Shown here piece by piece: positions 43,032 through 56,400 of a stretch of 64,000 nucleotides of DNA (its first letter is position 1; each line of letters opens with the position of its first letter). Origin of the DNA: Campanula takesimana (lineage: Eukaryota; Streptophyta; Magnoliopsida; Asterales; Campanulaceae); the NCBI GenBank assembly GCA_026119855.1, contig JAOWBW010000190.1, forward strand, positions 992,001 to 1,056,000, in the 5' to 3' direction. The position numbers were made by a program, and so were the translations under genes. The notes under the pieces are model-generated. The model did no database searches. It was not told where the DNA came from and worked only from the letters and a program-made list of their open reading frames with translations.

Positions 43032-44538
43032 TGATAAATGACTATTTTATAGTCATTTAAGGTCCAAAAATATTATCTTTTTACTTTAATTTAGTAAATA
43101 TATAGCTTAACTCATCTCATTTTACTTCAATACACGGATAATATGCTTGGTGGTGTAGTTTTGTGATTAATACAGGATTGTGGAGCATAATGATAGCTTT
43201 GGGCATGATTTGGAAGGAGGAAGAACAAACAAGTAAAAAGTAAAATAGCTGGACAAAGAAAATTGAAGAATAAGAGAGTTCCAGCAGGTGCTCGGCCGAG
43301 CACCTCCCTTGACTCGGCCGAGCATGAGCATCAGAAGGCAAAGTTAAAATTTTCAAAGGCTTGCTCGGCCGAGCACCTTCCTTGACTCGGCCGAGCACCC
43401 CCTGTTTCAGCAAAAAGGTGCCTTTTCAATTGGGACCTCTTCAAGAAGTTATCCGGGAAAAGTCATCTCTCTTTACCCCAAAGCCTATATAAGAAGACTT
43501 CTACATCAGATTTTATCATCCGGGAAGGATCCAGAAATTGTTGTAACATTACTCTAGTAAAATTTAGTCTCACAATATTATTATTTTACATCTTTTTTTT
43601 GAGGTGTTCTTGAGGAAAGGCAATACATAATCTTACAGAATTATTTGCAGCCCTTATTTCTTTCATCAATACAAGACTAAGTTTTCTTCTTCTCTTACCT
43701 TTATATTGCTTTACTTAAATCTTGTTTATCTTGTTTTATAATGGCTTGTGAGTAATCCCCCATTTTCTTGGGGTTGGAAACTCAGCATCATTTGTTCATC
43801 ACTTTAATTCATGTTCATCTTATTTCTATTCTTTTCATATTAAAATAATCTCTTTGTATTATACTAAAACGCCTACAACCATGATGACGTCCATGATTTG
43901 TATGAATCCCAGTTAATCGAGAGAAGGACCTAGCGGTGAATCTCGATTAACGGAACCATACAAAGTGACTGGGTTTCTATTAATCACGAGAGTAGATTAA
44001 TGGCCTAGGGGTGCTCCTTGAGTGGAAGTATGCCGATTTTCATAAAGAAAACTTAATGGATTCTTACTAATTATGGTCAGCTAGAGATAAGCCGGAATGC
44101 CCGTTTGTGACAGGGCGGGGACAACATAAACGGATTTCTCAAACAGTTAGGGCATAATTAGTATGAGAATACAAACGCTACTTGCTTGATCGTGAGAAGT
44201 AGTGTAGGCCAAGCATACCATCCTTGATTTAAAATGAAACTTTAAACTAAAAAGAGCATGATTACTTGATGAACATTTGATTGTTTGAGTCCCAATCCCA
44301 GGAAGTATTTCTTCATACGAGTTTTCAATTCAAAATTAGAGTATTGTGCAATATATTTCTAGTTCAGTGACAAAATAATTTAACCCCCCAATCACACTTT
44401 TTACTATTCTTTCATCAAAGCAAACATTTTCTAAAGTAACGTTTTCTCCGTGGGATCGACCCGTACTTGCACATTACTATACTATCAATAACCCGTGCAC
44501 TTGCGGTATTTATAACTAAGCCTCGTTTAGGCCTAACA
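43032..44538 (+). repeat. Element E 5' LTR
   Basis: 1507 bp, TGATAAATGACTATTTTATAG to CCTAACA. It has four CTCGGCCGAG palindromes (43291, 43313, 43364, 43386), then TATATAAG at 43486-43493. The 98-codon minus-strand ORF recurs in both LTRs and is not treated as a gene. Confidence 0.9.
43288..43493 (+). promoter_or_regulatory. Element E LTR promoter region: CTCGGCCGAG palindromes plus TATA box
   Basis: Two pairs of CTCGGCCGAG, 22 bp apart within each pair (the first extends to the 16-bp palindrome GTGCTCGGCCGAGCAC), end 90 bp before TATATAAG. The regulatory role is inferred. Confidence 0.55.
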
Positions 44539-44702
44539 AGTTTTTGGCGCCGTTGCCGGGGAAAAAGGTTTACTTTCTGAATTTTTTTGCTTTGTGTTTT
44601 TAAGTCTTTAGTTTTAATTTTATTTATTTTTCTTATTTAACATCCCTTCGAAGAATTTGTGTCTTTGAATTTTTTTTTCTTCTTTAGGTACTCTCGAAGT
44701 AT

Positions 44703-44855
44703 ATGAAAAGAGCCCGGACCATACTTGAAGAGTTTGATCCGGAACCTGAAAGAACCTTTCACGAAAGGTTAAGAAGACTTAGAGAAGTGCTAGAAGGAAA
44801 CATGGCACAGAACGAAGAAGGATCCCGCCACCATTCTAGTCGGTACCTCTTTTTC
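44703..44855 (+). pseudogene. Element E gag N-terminal remnant
   Basis: Codes for MKRARTILEEFDPEPERTF and then HERLRRLREVLEGNMAQNEE before running into T-rich non-coding sequence. The F-x3-LRRLR pattern and the position after the PBS fit the N-terminus of an Athila gag. Nothing else of gag-pol is left; the rest of the internal region (44860-46037) is AT-rich with no gene. Confidence 0.55.
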
Positions 44856-46037
44856 TCCCTCTCCTCTAATTATTCTTGTCCCAATTTTTCATTTCTCCTT
44901 TTTTTAAAAACATTAGGGACAATGTTTCATTTAAGTGTGGGGGGGGGTAGTATCTATTTTTTTTTTAATTTCTTTTCTTTCTAAATTTCTTTTTCTTCTT
45001 TTTATGTTTTTTCTTTTCAAAAAAAAAATAAAAATAAATAAATAAATAAATAAATATATATATATTTAGCCAATGCTCCCGTTGATGAGAATGTTATCTT
45101 TATTATCATTTGCCTAAGTAAAACTTTTTCCTTCTAACTTTTACTTCTTGAAAAATTTAATAAAAATAACTTAGGATTGTATTGGATTATAAATAGAAAA
45201 CTTTCAAAATTAATATAGACTTTTAAATCCTATTGAATAGAAGCATTACATTATTAATGAGTTTGTGGGCATTTAGTTTGGATACAATATACTTGTGAGA
45301 CTTTTAAAACATTCTTGTATATACATATCAAAAACTTTCATTTCTACTCTTTTTCAAAGGTTTTCATCTTTTGTTATGCTTATGAATCACAAAAATTTCA
45401 CTTTAATTCATCTTTCCATTTCCACTTTTAAAAGGCTAATTAATCAAACATAATCTTCTTTTGATTGTCCACTCAAATATCTAAATGAATATCTCATTAT
45501 AGAGTGTGACAATTTAGAAGCAAGAAACTCAATTGCCACGTCTAATTAATCAATTCTCGAGCCTTTTTCCACTATCATCCTCCGCCTTTCATCAATTTTT
45601 GTGATTCAAAGAGCATAGCAATTTATGAATATCTTTGATAAAGAATAAAAATCATAGTTAAAGAAATGTATTTCCAAGCATGAAAAATTTATTCACAAAG
45701 CACTCTAAAAGAGTGAATATAATTCTTAATTCATACTTATGTCCCACAACTTCATTTGGTTATCTCAATATGCTCTTATTCAATGGAATTTATTCATGTT
45801 ATATTAACATTCAAACTTTTCTCTTTACTTTTCAATATTATCCTACATTCTCCTTCACAAATTTCTTGAGACGGAAAATTTAGAACAAAAGGATTTTATG
45901 AGGGCAATATTATATAACAATATTCCAAGGGAGCATTGATGACCTTCTTTATTTTTCTTACTATTGTCATTTACACCCCTCTCTTTTCAAATGTTTAAAC
46001 TTGCTCGAGGACAAGCAAGATCTAAGTGTGGGGGAGT

Positions 46038-47526
46038 TGATAAATGACTATTTTATAGTCATTTAAGGTCCAAAAATATTATCTTTTTACTTTAATTTAG
46101 TAAATATATAGCTTAACTCATCTCATTTTACTTCAATACACGGATAATATGCTTGGTGGTGTAGTTTTGTGATTAATACAGGATTGTGGAGCATAATGAT
46201 AGCTTTGGGCATGATTTGGAAGGAGGAAGAACAAACAAGTAAAAAGTAAAATAGCTGGACAAAGAAAATTGAAGAATAAGAGAGTTCCAGCAGGTGCTCG
46301 GCCGAGCACCTCCCTTGACTCGACCGAGCATGAGCATCAGAAGGCAAAGTTAAAATTTTCAAAGGCTTGCTCGGCCGAGCACCTTCCTTGACTCGGCCGA
46401 GCACCCCCTGTTTCAGCAAAAAGGTGCCTTTTCAATTGGGACCTCTTCAAGAAGTTATCCGGGAAAAGTCATCTCTCTTTACCCCAAAGCCTATATAAGA
46501 AGACTTCTACATCAGATTTTATCATCCGGGAAGGATCCAGAAATTGTTGTAACATTACTCTAGTAAAATTTAGTCTCACAATATTATTATTTTACATCTT
46601 TTTTTTGAGGTGTTCTTGAGGAAAGGCAATACATAATCTTACAGAATTATTTGCAGCCCTTATTTCTTTCATCAATACAAGACTAAGTTTTCTTCTTCTC
46701 TTATCTTTATATTGCTTTACTTAAATCTTGTTTATCTTGTTTTATAATGGCTTGTGAGTAATCCCCCATTTTCTTGGGGTTGGAAACTCAGCATCATTTG
46801 TTCATCACTTTAATTCATGTTCATCTTATTTCTATTCTTTTCATCTTAAAATAATCTCTTTGTATTATACTAAAACGCCTACAACCATGATGACGTCCAT
46901 GATTTGTATGAATCCCAGTTAATCGAGAGAAGGACCTAGCGGTGAATCTCGATTAACGGAACCATACAAAGTGACTGGGTTTCTATTAATCACGAGAGTA
47001 GATTAATGGCCTAGGGGTGCTCCTTGAGTGGAAGTATGCCGATTTTCATAAAGAAAACTTAATGGATTCTTACTAATTATGGTCAGCTAGAGATAAGCCG
47101 GAATGCCCGTTTGTGACAGGGCGGGGACAACATAAACGGATTTCTCAAACAGTTAGGGCATAATTAGTATGAGAATACAAACGCTACTTGCTTGATCGTG
47201 AGAAGTAGTGTAGGCCAAGCATACCATCCTTGATTTAAAATGAAACTTTAAACTAAAAAGAGCATGATTACTTGATGAACATTTGATTGTTTGAGTCCCA
47301 ATCCCAGGAAGTATTTCTTCATAAGAGTTTTCAATTCAAAATTAGAGTATTGTGCAATATATTTCTAGTTCAGTGACAAAATAATTTAACCCCCCAATCA
47401 CACTTTTTACTATTCTTTCATCAAAGCAAACATTTTCTAAAGTAACGTTTTCTCCGTGGGATCGACCCGTACTTGCACATTACTATACTATCAATAACCC
47501 GTGCACTTGCGGAAATAAACCTAACA
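46038..47526 (+). repeat. Element E 3' LTR
   Basis: 1489 bp, nearly identical to the 5' LTR but about 20 bp shorter at its end. One palindrome is mutated (CTCGACCGAG at 46319). Confidence 0.9.
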
Positions 47527-47550
47527 CTTATCTTGTTCTTCACTTAAACG

Positions 47551-47946
47551 TGGTGTTCTAAAAATCGGCCTAGGTGGTGTAGTCGTGGAGTGGTGGGTCG
47601 TTGGTTGGTACGTGGCGGCGCCCTTTCTTTTCTTTGGAGAGAGGAGAGATGAGTGAAGAGAATAGAAACTGAGAAAGAGAGGTTGTGAGTTTAGTTTTTA
47701 GGGTTAGGGTTCCTAACTTGAAAGTCTTAAATGGGCTGGGCCTCATTTTAATGTAGGTGGGAGTGTGAAAATTTAATTAGGATGAATAACGATTTGTGAA
47801 TGGGCTTGCATAGTGTATCAACGTAATTTAGCTTTCATCTTTGAAATATTTTAAAATTTTAAAATACTCTTATTTATGATTTATTTTTTAATTAAAATAA
47901 ATTTATTATTTTTGACAAAACATCAAAAATAAGTGGCATTAATTTT

Positions 47947-48007
<61 letters not shown>

Positions 48008-48124
48008 TATTAATAGATTTATGAAAAAAAATAAAAATGCGTTAAATTCTCGGGCCCGTCTAGGCCCCGATTATCCTCTAGGCGCTAGGCCCAGCTCCGC
48101 CGCCTAGCGATTTTTAGAACACTG
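47551..48124. mobile_element. hAT-type MITE
   Basis: The ends TGGTGTTCTAAAAATCG and CGATTTTTAGAACACTG are inverted repeats, flanked by the 8-bp duplication CTTAAAC(G/A) at 47543-47550 and 48125-48132, as expected for hAT. It has no transposase. It contains an AT dinucleotide run at about 47948-48002. Confidence 0.85.
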
Positions 48125-48295
48125 CTTAAACATCTTCGATTTAAACAAAAAAAAAAAATCTTATATATATATATATATTAAAGTTGGTGAGGAGGGTTAT
48201 GGTGTTGACACGTGGACAAACTAAAGAGAAAGCTTGCATTTGGTGATGCCACATCAAACATACCCTCATAATTGTGTGACTTTTCAATTTCTTTT

Positions 48296-48740
48296 TCTTA
48301 GCTAATAATATTAGCTAATAATAATAGTTACTATATAGAGTAACTATTATAGTTAACTACTATAGTAACTATTACTAATAATAGTAATAGTTACTATAAT
48401 AGTTAACTATTATTATTAGTAATAGTAACTATTACTAATAATAGTAATAGTTACTATAATAGTTAACTAATAATAGTAATAGTTACTATAATAGTTAACT
48501 ATTATTATTAGTAATAGTAACTATTACTAATAATAGTAATAATTACTATAATAGTTAACTATAGTAATTACCTTATATAGTAAATAATATTACTAGCTAA
48601 TACTATTAAGCAAATAATAGTTAACTATTATAGTTAATATTTATATTAACTATTATAGTTAATTATTAAATAAACTAAAAATTACTATTAATAGTATTAG
48701 TTAGTCATACTATATATATTAATTATTATTTTTAATAGTT
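48296..48740. repeat. AT-only palindromic tandem array
   Basis: Over 400 bp made almost only of TAATAGTAA, AGTTACTAT and AGTTAACTA words, arranged in direct and inverted order, so that long hairpins can form. No coding potential. Confidence 0.85.
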
Positions 48741-48836
48741 GTATTAGTTAATCATAATAGTTATTATATAAATTAACTATTATTAGTAGTATTAGTTAAT
48801 CATTATACAATATATGTTAATGTTTACTATTAATAG

Positions 48837-49142
48837 TACTCACTTCGTCCGAGAGTAAGAGTCCTACTTTCTATTTTGTATATCCAAGGGTAAGAGTCTC
48901 TTTAAAATATGACAAATGATGGGAAAAGAATGAATTGTGTTTTTGACGATTTTGTCTTTCTAATGCTTTTATAATTACAAAAAGACCAAAATTACTAACT
49001 TACATTTTGTGCACTTGCACTATGAATAGTGTTTTGGACATCTAGGCTCTCAATCCACTTGCAATGTTTACCCATTTTCTATTGTTTTTCTAATAAGTGT
49101 GCGTAAGTAAGGTATGACTCTAACTCTAGGACGAAGGGAGTA
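48837..49142. mobile_element. Stowaway-type MITE 2
   Basis: Ends TACTCACTTCGTCCGAGAG and CTCTAGGACGAAGGGAGTA form inverted repeats with TA borders. Confidence 0.85.
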
Positions 49143-49336
49143 TATTATTATTTTTCTAATATGATTAGATGTACATTATAGACTTTTATATTTATTAATC
49201 ATGATATGAATATATAATATAAAATCATTCATTGGACAATAGCTAATATTATTAAGTCAATCATCCATAAAATCAAAAGTTAATTTATAACAATAATAAA
49301 TCATCTTTATATTCAAATTTCAATTATCATAATAAA

Positions 49337-49615
49337 TACTCACTCGGTCCCAGAGTAAGAGTCATACTTTCTATTTTTGTACGGCCCAGATTAAGATTCT
49401 CATTCCTAAAATGACAAGGAATCTTTACTATTCATCCCATTCATTCACTCTCATACTTTACTTTTATACTCACAACACCAATCAACTTACTATTCATTCC
49501 CACTCATTCTCTCTCTTACTTTACTTTTACACTCACAACACTTAAATTACTTCAATCATATCTTAATCTCTGTGCATTTGAGAGGTAGGACTCTTACTCT
49601 AGGACGGAGGTAGTA
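49337..49615. mobile_element. Stowaway-type MITE 3
   Basis: Ends TACTCACTCGGTCCCAGAG and CTCTAGGACGGAGGTAGTA are inverted repeats, with inner similarity to MITE 2 (AGTAAGAGTCATACTTTCTA). Confidence 0.85.
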
Positions 49616-49693
49616 CAAATTATGTACAACAAACTAAATTTTGGTAACACGATTCTCTTAAATTTTTAAGCAAACGTTTTAATTCTTATACAA

Positions 49694-49952
49694 TACTCCG
49701 TCTATCCCACTCGAATTAGGACAAAATTCCATTTTGAATGTCCCATTTGAATTAGGACAACCAAAAAATGGAAGCATTTTACTTAATGGGACCCACATTC
49801 ACACTCACAACAACTTTACACTCATTATTCTCTACTCCATTTTCTCTCCCCTACTTCACTTTTCATACTCACAATACCTACTCAACTAACACTTTTTCCT
49901 TAATCCCCGTGCTCAACCCAAAAATCCTAATTCGGATAGAACGGAGGGAGTA
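49694..49952. mobile_element. Stowaway-type MITE 4
   Basis: Ends TACTCCGTCTATCCCACTCG and TTCGGATAGAACGGAGGGAGTA (inverted, TA borders). It ends about 520 bp before the ABCB start codon. Confidence 0.82.
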
Positions 49953-50285
49953 TAATTTTATTAGAAAAAATATTATGTTATTTTATTAAATAAAAACATA
50001 AAAAAAACAAAATAAAAAATTAGCAAATTAGTTTCCCGTGTTACCCACTAGTAAAATAGAAAAATCACAGCATAAGCTTGTATTGAATCCAACCTAAAAG
50101 AAATCCAATGAACCACACAAAGCGTCATTAATGACGACACTGAAAAAGTATAAAGTCAATCTGATGTTATTAACCCCACCATAGCTTTCTTTCTAAAGTC
50201 TAATTTACCTTAAAATAATACAACCTCACACATGCTATCAAACCTTAATTTAATTCTTGACGCAAAATATTTCCCACTCTTCCAC

Positions 50286-50293
50286 TATAAATA
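50286..50293 (+). promoter_or_regulatory. candidate TATA box of the ABCB15-like gene
   Basis: TATAAATA lies 184 bp before the ATG at 50470, in otherwise non-coding sequence. The position is compatible with a 5' UTR of about 150 bp. Confidence 0.5.
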
Positions 50294-50469
50294 CACACAC
50301 ATTCATGAACATTAACTTGATCCCACAAGTCACCGCCCAACAACGTTACACTTAGACATTAAACATTTTATTCCAAAACCTTAAATCCCAAAAAAAATTA
50401 GTAGAAGATAGGGTTTTGATCCTCAAAGAATAAGGTCCTCTTAGAACAGAGAGGAGGTAAGGTAATATC

Positions 50470-53400
50470 ATGGGTAGTGATGACCAGAAGAGGAAGGAGA
50501 CCCTAAAAAAGAAAGGGAATGGGTCGGTTTTATCCATTTTCATGCACGCTGACAGTTTTGATTTGATATTGATGACTCTCGGCTTTCTCGGCGCCGTCGG
50601 TGACGGCGTTTCCATGCCGGTGATGCTAATTGTTACCAGTAAACTTATGAACAATATCGGTTCTTCCGGGTCTATATCCATGACTAACTTCACTAATGGT
50701 ATTAACAAGGTATGTTTCTAAATTCTACTACATCTGTCTCTAAATGACTGTCCAAATGTCATTATTTTAAGATACATAACTTTTTGTACAATTTGGTGGC
50801 AAAATTCATATATAATCTTGTAATCCTCTTTACAAACATTTAGTTTTTGCGACCGATGAAAAAAATTTCGAAAAAAAAACACTTAGGGACAAAGTTATGA
50901 TCAAAATGGACACTCATTTTGGAACAAAAGTTTTCTGAAAATGACCCTCGTTTAGGGACAGAGGGAGTAATTAATTGTGTGCGTTATTTTCATATTTGTT
51001 GATTTCAAATTTTAATTGGAAAGAAATTTTTATTTTAATTTTGTTACAGAATGCAGTTGTAATGTGTTACTTGGCTTGTGGGATATGGGTAGCTTGCTTC
51101 CTTGGTGGGTTTCATTTTCCAATTTCTTTTTATATTCCCTCTTTTTGCTGTTATTATTTGTATTTTTTGATGTATATATATATATATTTTGGTATTATAT
51201 GAATTTGGGGGTGGTGCAGAGGGGTATTGTTGGGCAAGAACAGCAGAGAGACAAGCATCAAGATCAAGGGCAAGATATTTGAAAGCAATATTAAGGCAAG
51301 AAGTTGGCTACTTTGATTTGCATGTGACCAGCACGGCCGAAGTCATCACCAGTGTTTCTAACGATAGTATTGTAATTCAAGAAGTCATCAGCGAAAAGGT
51401 TTGTTAGTACTAGTACTATTTTCGCAAATGAAAATTTACAAACATATATTTCATTAAAATGGATTTTCATTTTGTTTCTGTGACCGTGTTATACAAATTT
51501 TTGATGTGAATATTTATTTAAAACACGTAGGTACCGACATTTTTGATGAATATGGCAACATTTATAGGGGCATATGTAGTAGCATTTGCTATGCTATGGA
51601 GACTAGCAATAGTCGGGTTTCCATTCGTGGTGTTATTACTAATCCCGGGTTTAATGTACGGGCGAGCTCTAATGAGTATTGCGAGAAAGATTAGAGATGA
51701 GTACAATAAGGCCAATACAATAGCAGAACAAGCAATATCTGCAGTTAGAACAGTTTATTCCTTTGTTGGAGAGCAGAAAACAGTGACAGAATACTCTGCA
51801 GCTCTTCAAGGAACGGTTAAATTGGGATTAAAGCAAGGATTGTCAAAAGGCTTGGCCATTGGTAGCAATGGAATTGTTTTCGCGATATGGGCGTTTATGT
51901 CATTTTACGGTAGCAGATTGGTTATGTATCATGGAGCTGAGGGAGGCACTGTGTTTGCAGTTGGTGCTGCCATCGCCATCGGTGGTCTGTAAGTTTCTCT
52001 CCTAATATTTTTCATAATTTTTATTGTTTTAACGCTAAATTGCACATGGGGAGGGTCCAAAAATCTAATTTCACAGGGGAGAATGATTGATTTTTCCATG
52101 ATAAAGACAAACGGTGGGGATTGGGGAATAGGAAAAGCATACAAACACAGTGATAAAGAAAAGTGGGATAAGCAGAAATTGCTCTGGATTTTCTGTTTGG
52201 ATACGGCGTAAAAAAGTTGACTTTGTTCTTGCTCATGGGATCATTCCCTTATCTACGGACTACTTTCTCCATTGAATTATTCTTGTTTTGATCATTAAAC
52301 ATTTACGGACTACTTTCTCGTTTGGATTATTCTGTTTATGATCATGACGTTACAATTTGCACGTACTAGTCTTGTGATGCCAATTTGATACCATTTTGCT
52401 GTAAGCCAACTCATTAAAAGTTTTGATAACATTTGTCAAGATTATGGGTAATGTGTGACCAATAATTGTAGAAGAACGAAAAAATTAAAAGAACTATTAC
52501 AGCGTAAGTGTAAGACTTAAAATAGTGTTACATTTCTTGGTTCAAAACTAAAATAAAGAAAAGTTACATTTCTCTGTAAAAAAAAAAAAAAAAAAGTGTT
52601 ACATTTATGGAACCTAGTAACTCTGTGCATGCTTTTTGTTTATTCTTGCCCTTAACAAAATTTTATGTTTGTATATTGACCAGATCATTGGGTTCTGGAT
52701 TATCCAACGTGAAGTACGTATCAGAAGCAATGGCAGCCAGCGAGCGCATACTGGAAATAATAAACCGTGTCCCCAAAATCGATTCCGACGACACGGAGGG
52801 TCAGATTCTCCCCAACATTTCAGGTGAAGTTCAATTCAAACACGTAGAATTCGCCTACCCATCACGCCCCGAGAGCACGATATTCAAGGACTTCAACTTA
52901 CAAGTCCCGGCTGGGATGACTGTTGCATTGGTAGGTGGGAGTGGGTCCGGGAAATCAACGGTGATCGCATTGTTGCAGAGGTTTTATGATCCGGTGGGGG
53001 GTGAAATTTTGGTTGATGGGGTGGGAATAGATAAGCTTCAGATCAAGTGGCTGAGGTCCCAGATGGGGTTAGTGAGTCAAGAACCGGCTTTATTTGCGAC
53101 CTCAATTAAAGAGAACATACTTTTCGGCAAAGAAGATGCTGTTATGGACCAAGTTATTGCTGCTTCTAAAGCTGCTAATGCTCATAACTTCATTTGTCAG
53201 TTGCCTCAGGGCTATGACACTCAGGTTTGTTCTGCTGCTTCTTTCTTTCGTGTTTGTGTCTTTTTTTTTTTTGACAGCAACTAATTTAATTCCAATTGTT
53301 TTACCCTTCTTATGCTCAAGTATTTAAGGATAAGAACGAAAAATAGAAATAAAATGTGTATAGTCAAAGTCTAAACACATTAAATTAATCAAAGTGAATC

Positions 53401-56400
53401 TGTTAAGTGACGACACTTCTATTATAATTTTTCCTGCTAATGCTACCTGCTCCAGAAAACGCCTTGTTTGTCAGTTAAGGTAAAAACAACTCAGAAATAT
53501 ATGATGAATAATACTAGGGGCACAAAAAGTCACAAAATCTTGCTCACAAAATCCTAGGTGTAATGATTTAATTGGTGTTTTTAATTAGAGTGTGGCGGGT
53601 CCATTATCGATGCAACCAATAAAATATCGCCACCTCATGTTGTGAGCAAGATTTTGTGCGCTTATTTTGTGCCCCCAGCATTGCTCATGTATGATTTGGC
53701 ATATCCACCAAATAGGACATATCTGGAATCTTTCTGAGTAAAATAATACTTCGAGTGTTTTAGTTAACTTGTCAACCTGTTTACATAGAGCATGTTTTAC
53801 TTGTTTATACCATAACAAAATTGCACCAACACTATTTCTTTATTAAGAAACACGATACTTGTTTGGGACGGACATAAATGGGAGGTGACAACTATTATGA
53901 CGTCTTATAATAAGTGTCGCATTTGACTTGTCAAACATTTTAACAAATATGTTTACTTGTTGGACTTCGCTTGTACCATGATTAAATTACTTAAAAAAAA
54001 AAACTATTTTCTTATATAGAAAACGGACTCAAATTTTGAAACGAACCAAAAAAAATTTGTTGGACATCGCTTGTACCATGATTAAATTACTTAAAAAAAA
54101 AAAAAAAAAAAAACTATTTTCTTATATAGAAAACGGGCTCAAATTTTGAAACGAACCAAAAAAAAAGTGCGATGCTTATTGACACAATGACACTTACTTT
54201 TTATTTTCATAACTACAGGTGGGTGAGAGGGGTGTTCAAATGTCAGGGGGACAAAAACAAAGAATAGCAATTGCTCGTGCAATAATCAAGTCCCCTCGAA
54301 TCCTCTTACTTGATGAAGCAACAAGTGCCCTTGACTCAGAGTCTGAACGAGTGGTGCAGGATGCACTCGACCAGGCTTCCGTGGGCCGCACCACCATCAT
54401 CATCGCTCACCGCCTCTCCACTATCCGTAACGCTGACCTCATCGCAGTCGTCCAAGACGGCCAGGTCATGGAAACCGGCTCACACGATGACCTCATTCAA
54501 GACGAAAATGGACATTACACGTCTCTGGTCCGTCTCCAACAAACCGAGAAAAACGGGGACCCGTTCACTCTTCCTAGCTCTTCTTCCTCAATCGGAAATC
54601 AAGCGGATATCCATAGTACAAGCAGCCGGAGATTATCGATCGTGAGTCGTACGAGTTCGGCTAACTCGATAAACGGTGGAGGAGGGGAGAACTCGACACT
54701 CCCTCCACACGATGAGGTTCTTCCAATTCCGTCTTTTAAGAGATTGTTGGCTATGAATCTCCCGGAATGGAAACAAGCTGTATTAGGGAGCTTAAGTGCA
54801 TTTCTATTTGGTGCGGTTCAGCCGTTGTATGCTTTTGCAATGGGGTCCATGATATCCGTCTATTTCTTGCCCGATCATGATGAGATCAAGTCCAAGACGA
54901 GAATTTATGCGTTGTGCTTTGTAGGCTTGGCCGTCTTCTCCCTAATCATTAATGTACTTCAGCATTATAATTTTGCTGCCATGGGAGAGTATTTGACTAA
55001 GAGAATTCGGGAGCGAATGTTGTCCAAGATTCTGACCTTTGAGATTGGTTGGTTTGACCAGGATGAAAATTCTAGCGGGGCTATTTGCTCCAGGCTCGCC
55101 AAAGACGCCAATGTGGTACGTTTTCCAAACCAACACCAATATGGGGATCTGGGATGGTGTAGTCGGACTGCTTGACAGTTCGACATGTGTAGTAACATGA
55201 TGAGTTATATTTTATGGTAACATGAGCTACATTTTTTGAAAAGATTACTTTACAGTCTGACTGCACAAGCCCCTGATCCTGTGCGGGCAGTTTTGTTCTT
55301 TTATATAGCTGAAATGACACTTTCAAGTAGATAAACCTATACTGCAATTCTAATTCATGATGTTTAATTTACAGGTAAGATCATTGGTGGGCGATCGAAT
55401 GGCGTTGCTTGTACAGACATTTTCAGCGGTTACGATTGCTTGTACGATGGGCCTGGTGATTGCGTGGAGACTTGCCTTAGTGATGATAGCAGTACAGCCC
55501 ATTATCATCGTATGCTTCTACTGCAAGCGAGTGTTGCTGAAGAACATGTCACAAAAGGCAATGAAGGCCCAAGATGAAAGCAGCAAGCTTGCTGCTGAAG
55601 CTGTTTCAAATCTCCGTACCGTCACTGCCTTCTCCTCCCAAGCTAGGATCCTGAAATTGCTCGAGAAAGCACAGGAAAACCCGATGAAGGAAAGTATCCG
55701 ACAATCCTGGTTTGCTGGTATTGGACTTGGTACTTCACAAAGCCTTATGGCTCTCACTTGGGCTTTAGACTTTTGGTATGGCGGGAAACTCATTTCTCAA
55801 GGGTATATTGGGTCAAAGGCTCTTTTTGAAACCTTCATGATATTGGTAAGCACCGGGCGGGTTATTGCTGATGCTGGGACTATGACTAATGACCTTGCTA
55901 AAGGTTCGGATGCAGTTGCTTCTGTTTTTGCTGTGTTGGATCGATGTACCCGAATCGAGCCTGAAGACCCGGAGGGAAATAATGCTGACAAGATAATCGG
56001 GAACGTTGAGTTACGTGATGTTGACTTTTCTTACCCTGCTAGGCCTGATGTTGTTATCTTTAAAGGATTTTCGATCAAGATCGAAGCTGGGAAGTCAACA
56101 GCTTTGGTAGGACAGAGCGGGTCTGGAAAGTCAACCATAATCGGTTTGATCGAGAGATTCTACGATCCGATGAGAGGAGTTGTGAAAATCGACGGTAGAG
56201 ATATAAAATCCTACCACCTGAGGTTGTTGAGAAAACGCATTGCACTTGTTAGCCAAGAGCCGACATTATTCGCAGGCACAATCCGTGAAAACATAATATA
56301 CGGGGCTTCTGATGACACTGACGAAACGGAGATCATAGAAGCAGCAAAGGCAGCCAACGCGCACGATTTCATCGCAGGGCTCAAGGACGGCTACGACACA

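Larger units (their letters stand above)
43032..47526 (+). mobile_element. Element E: non-autonomous Athila-derived LTR element
   Basis: LTRs 43032-44538 and 46038-47526, TSD CTTAT at 43027-43031 and 47527-47531. The PBS TGGCGCCGTTGCCGGGG (44545-44561) and the polypurine tract GTGTGGGGGAG before the 3' LTR are those of Athila-type gypsy elements. The internal region is only 1.5 kb and holds just a gag N-terminal remnant, so the element depends on others. This is the layout of a LARD- or TR-GAG-like derivative. Confidence 0.88.

Noticed and set aside
43117..43413. 98-codon minus-strand ORF in both LTRs of element E
   Set aside because: Its identity follows from LTR identity; it crosses the palindrome cassette and has no family resemblance that I know.
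47948..48002. AT dinucleotide run as a regulatory feature
   Set aside because: A plain microsatellite inside the hAT MITE; nothing more can be supported.
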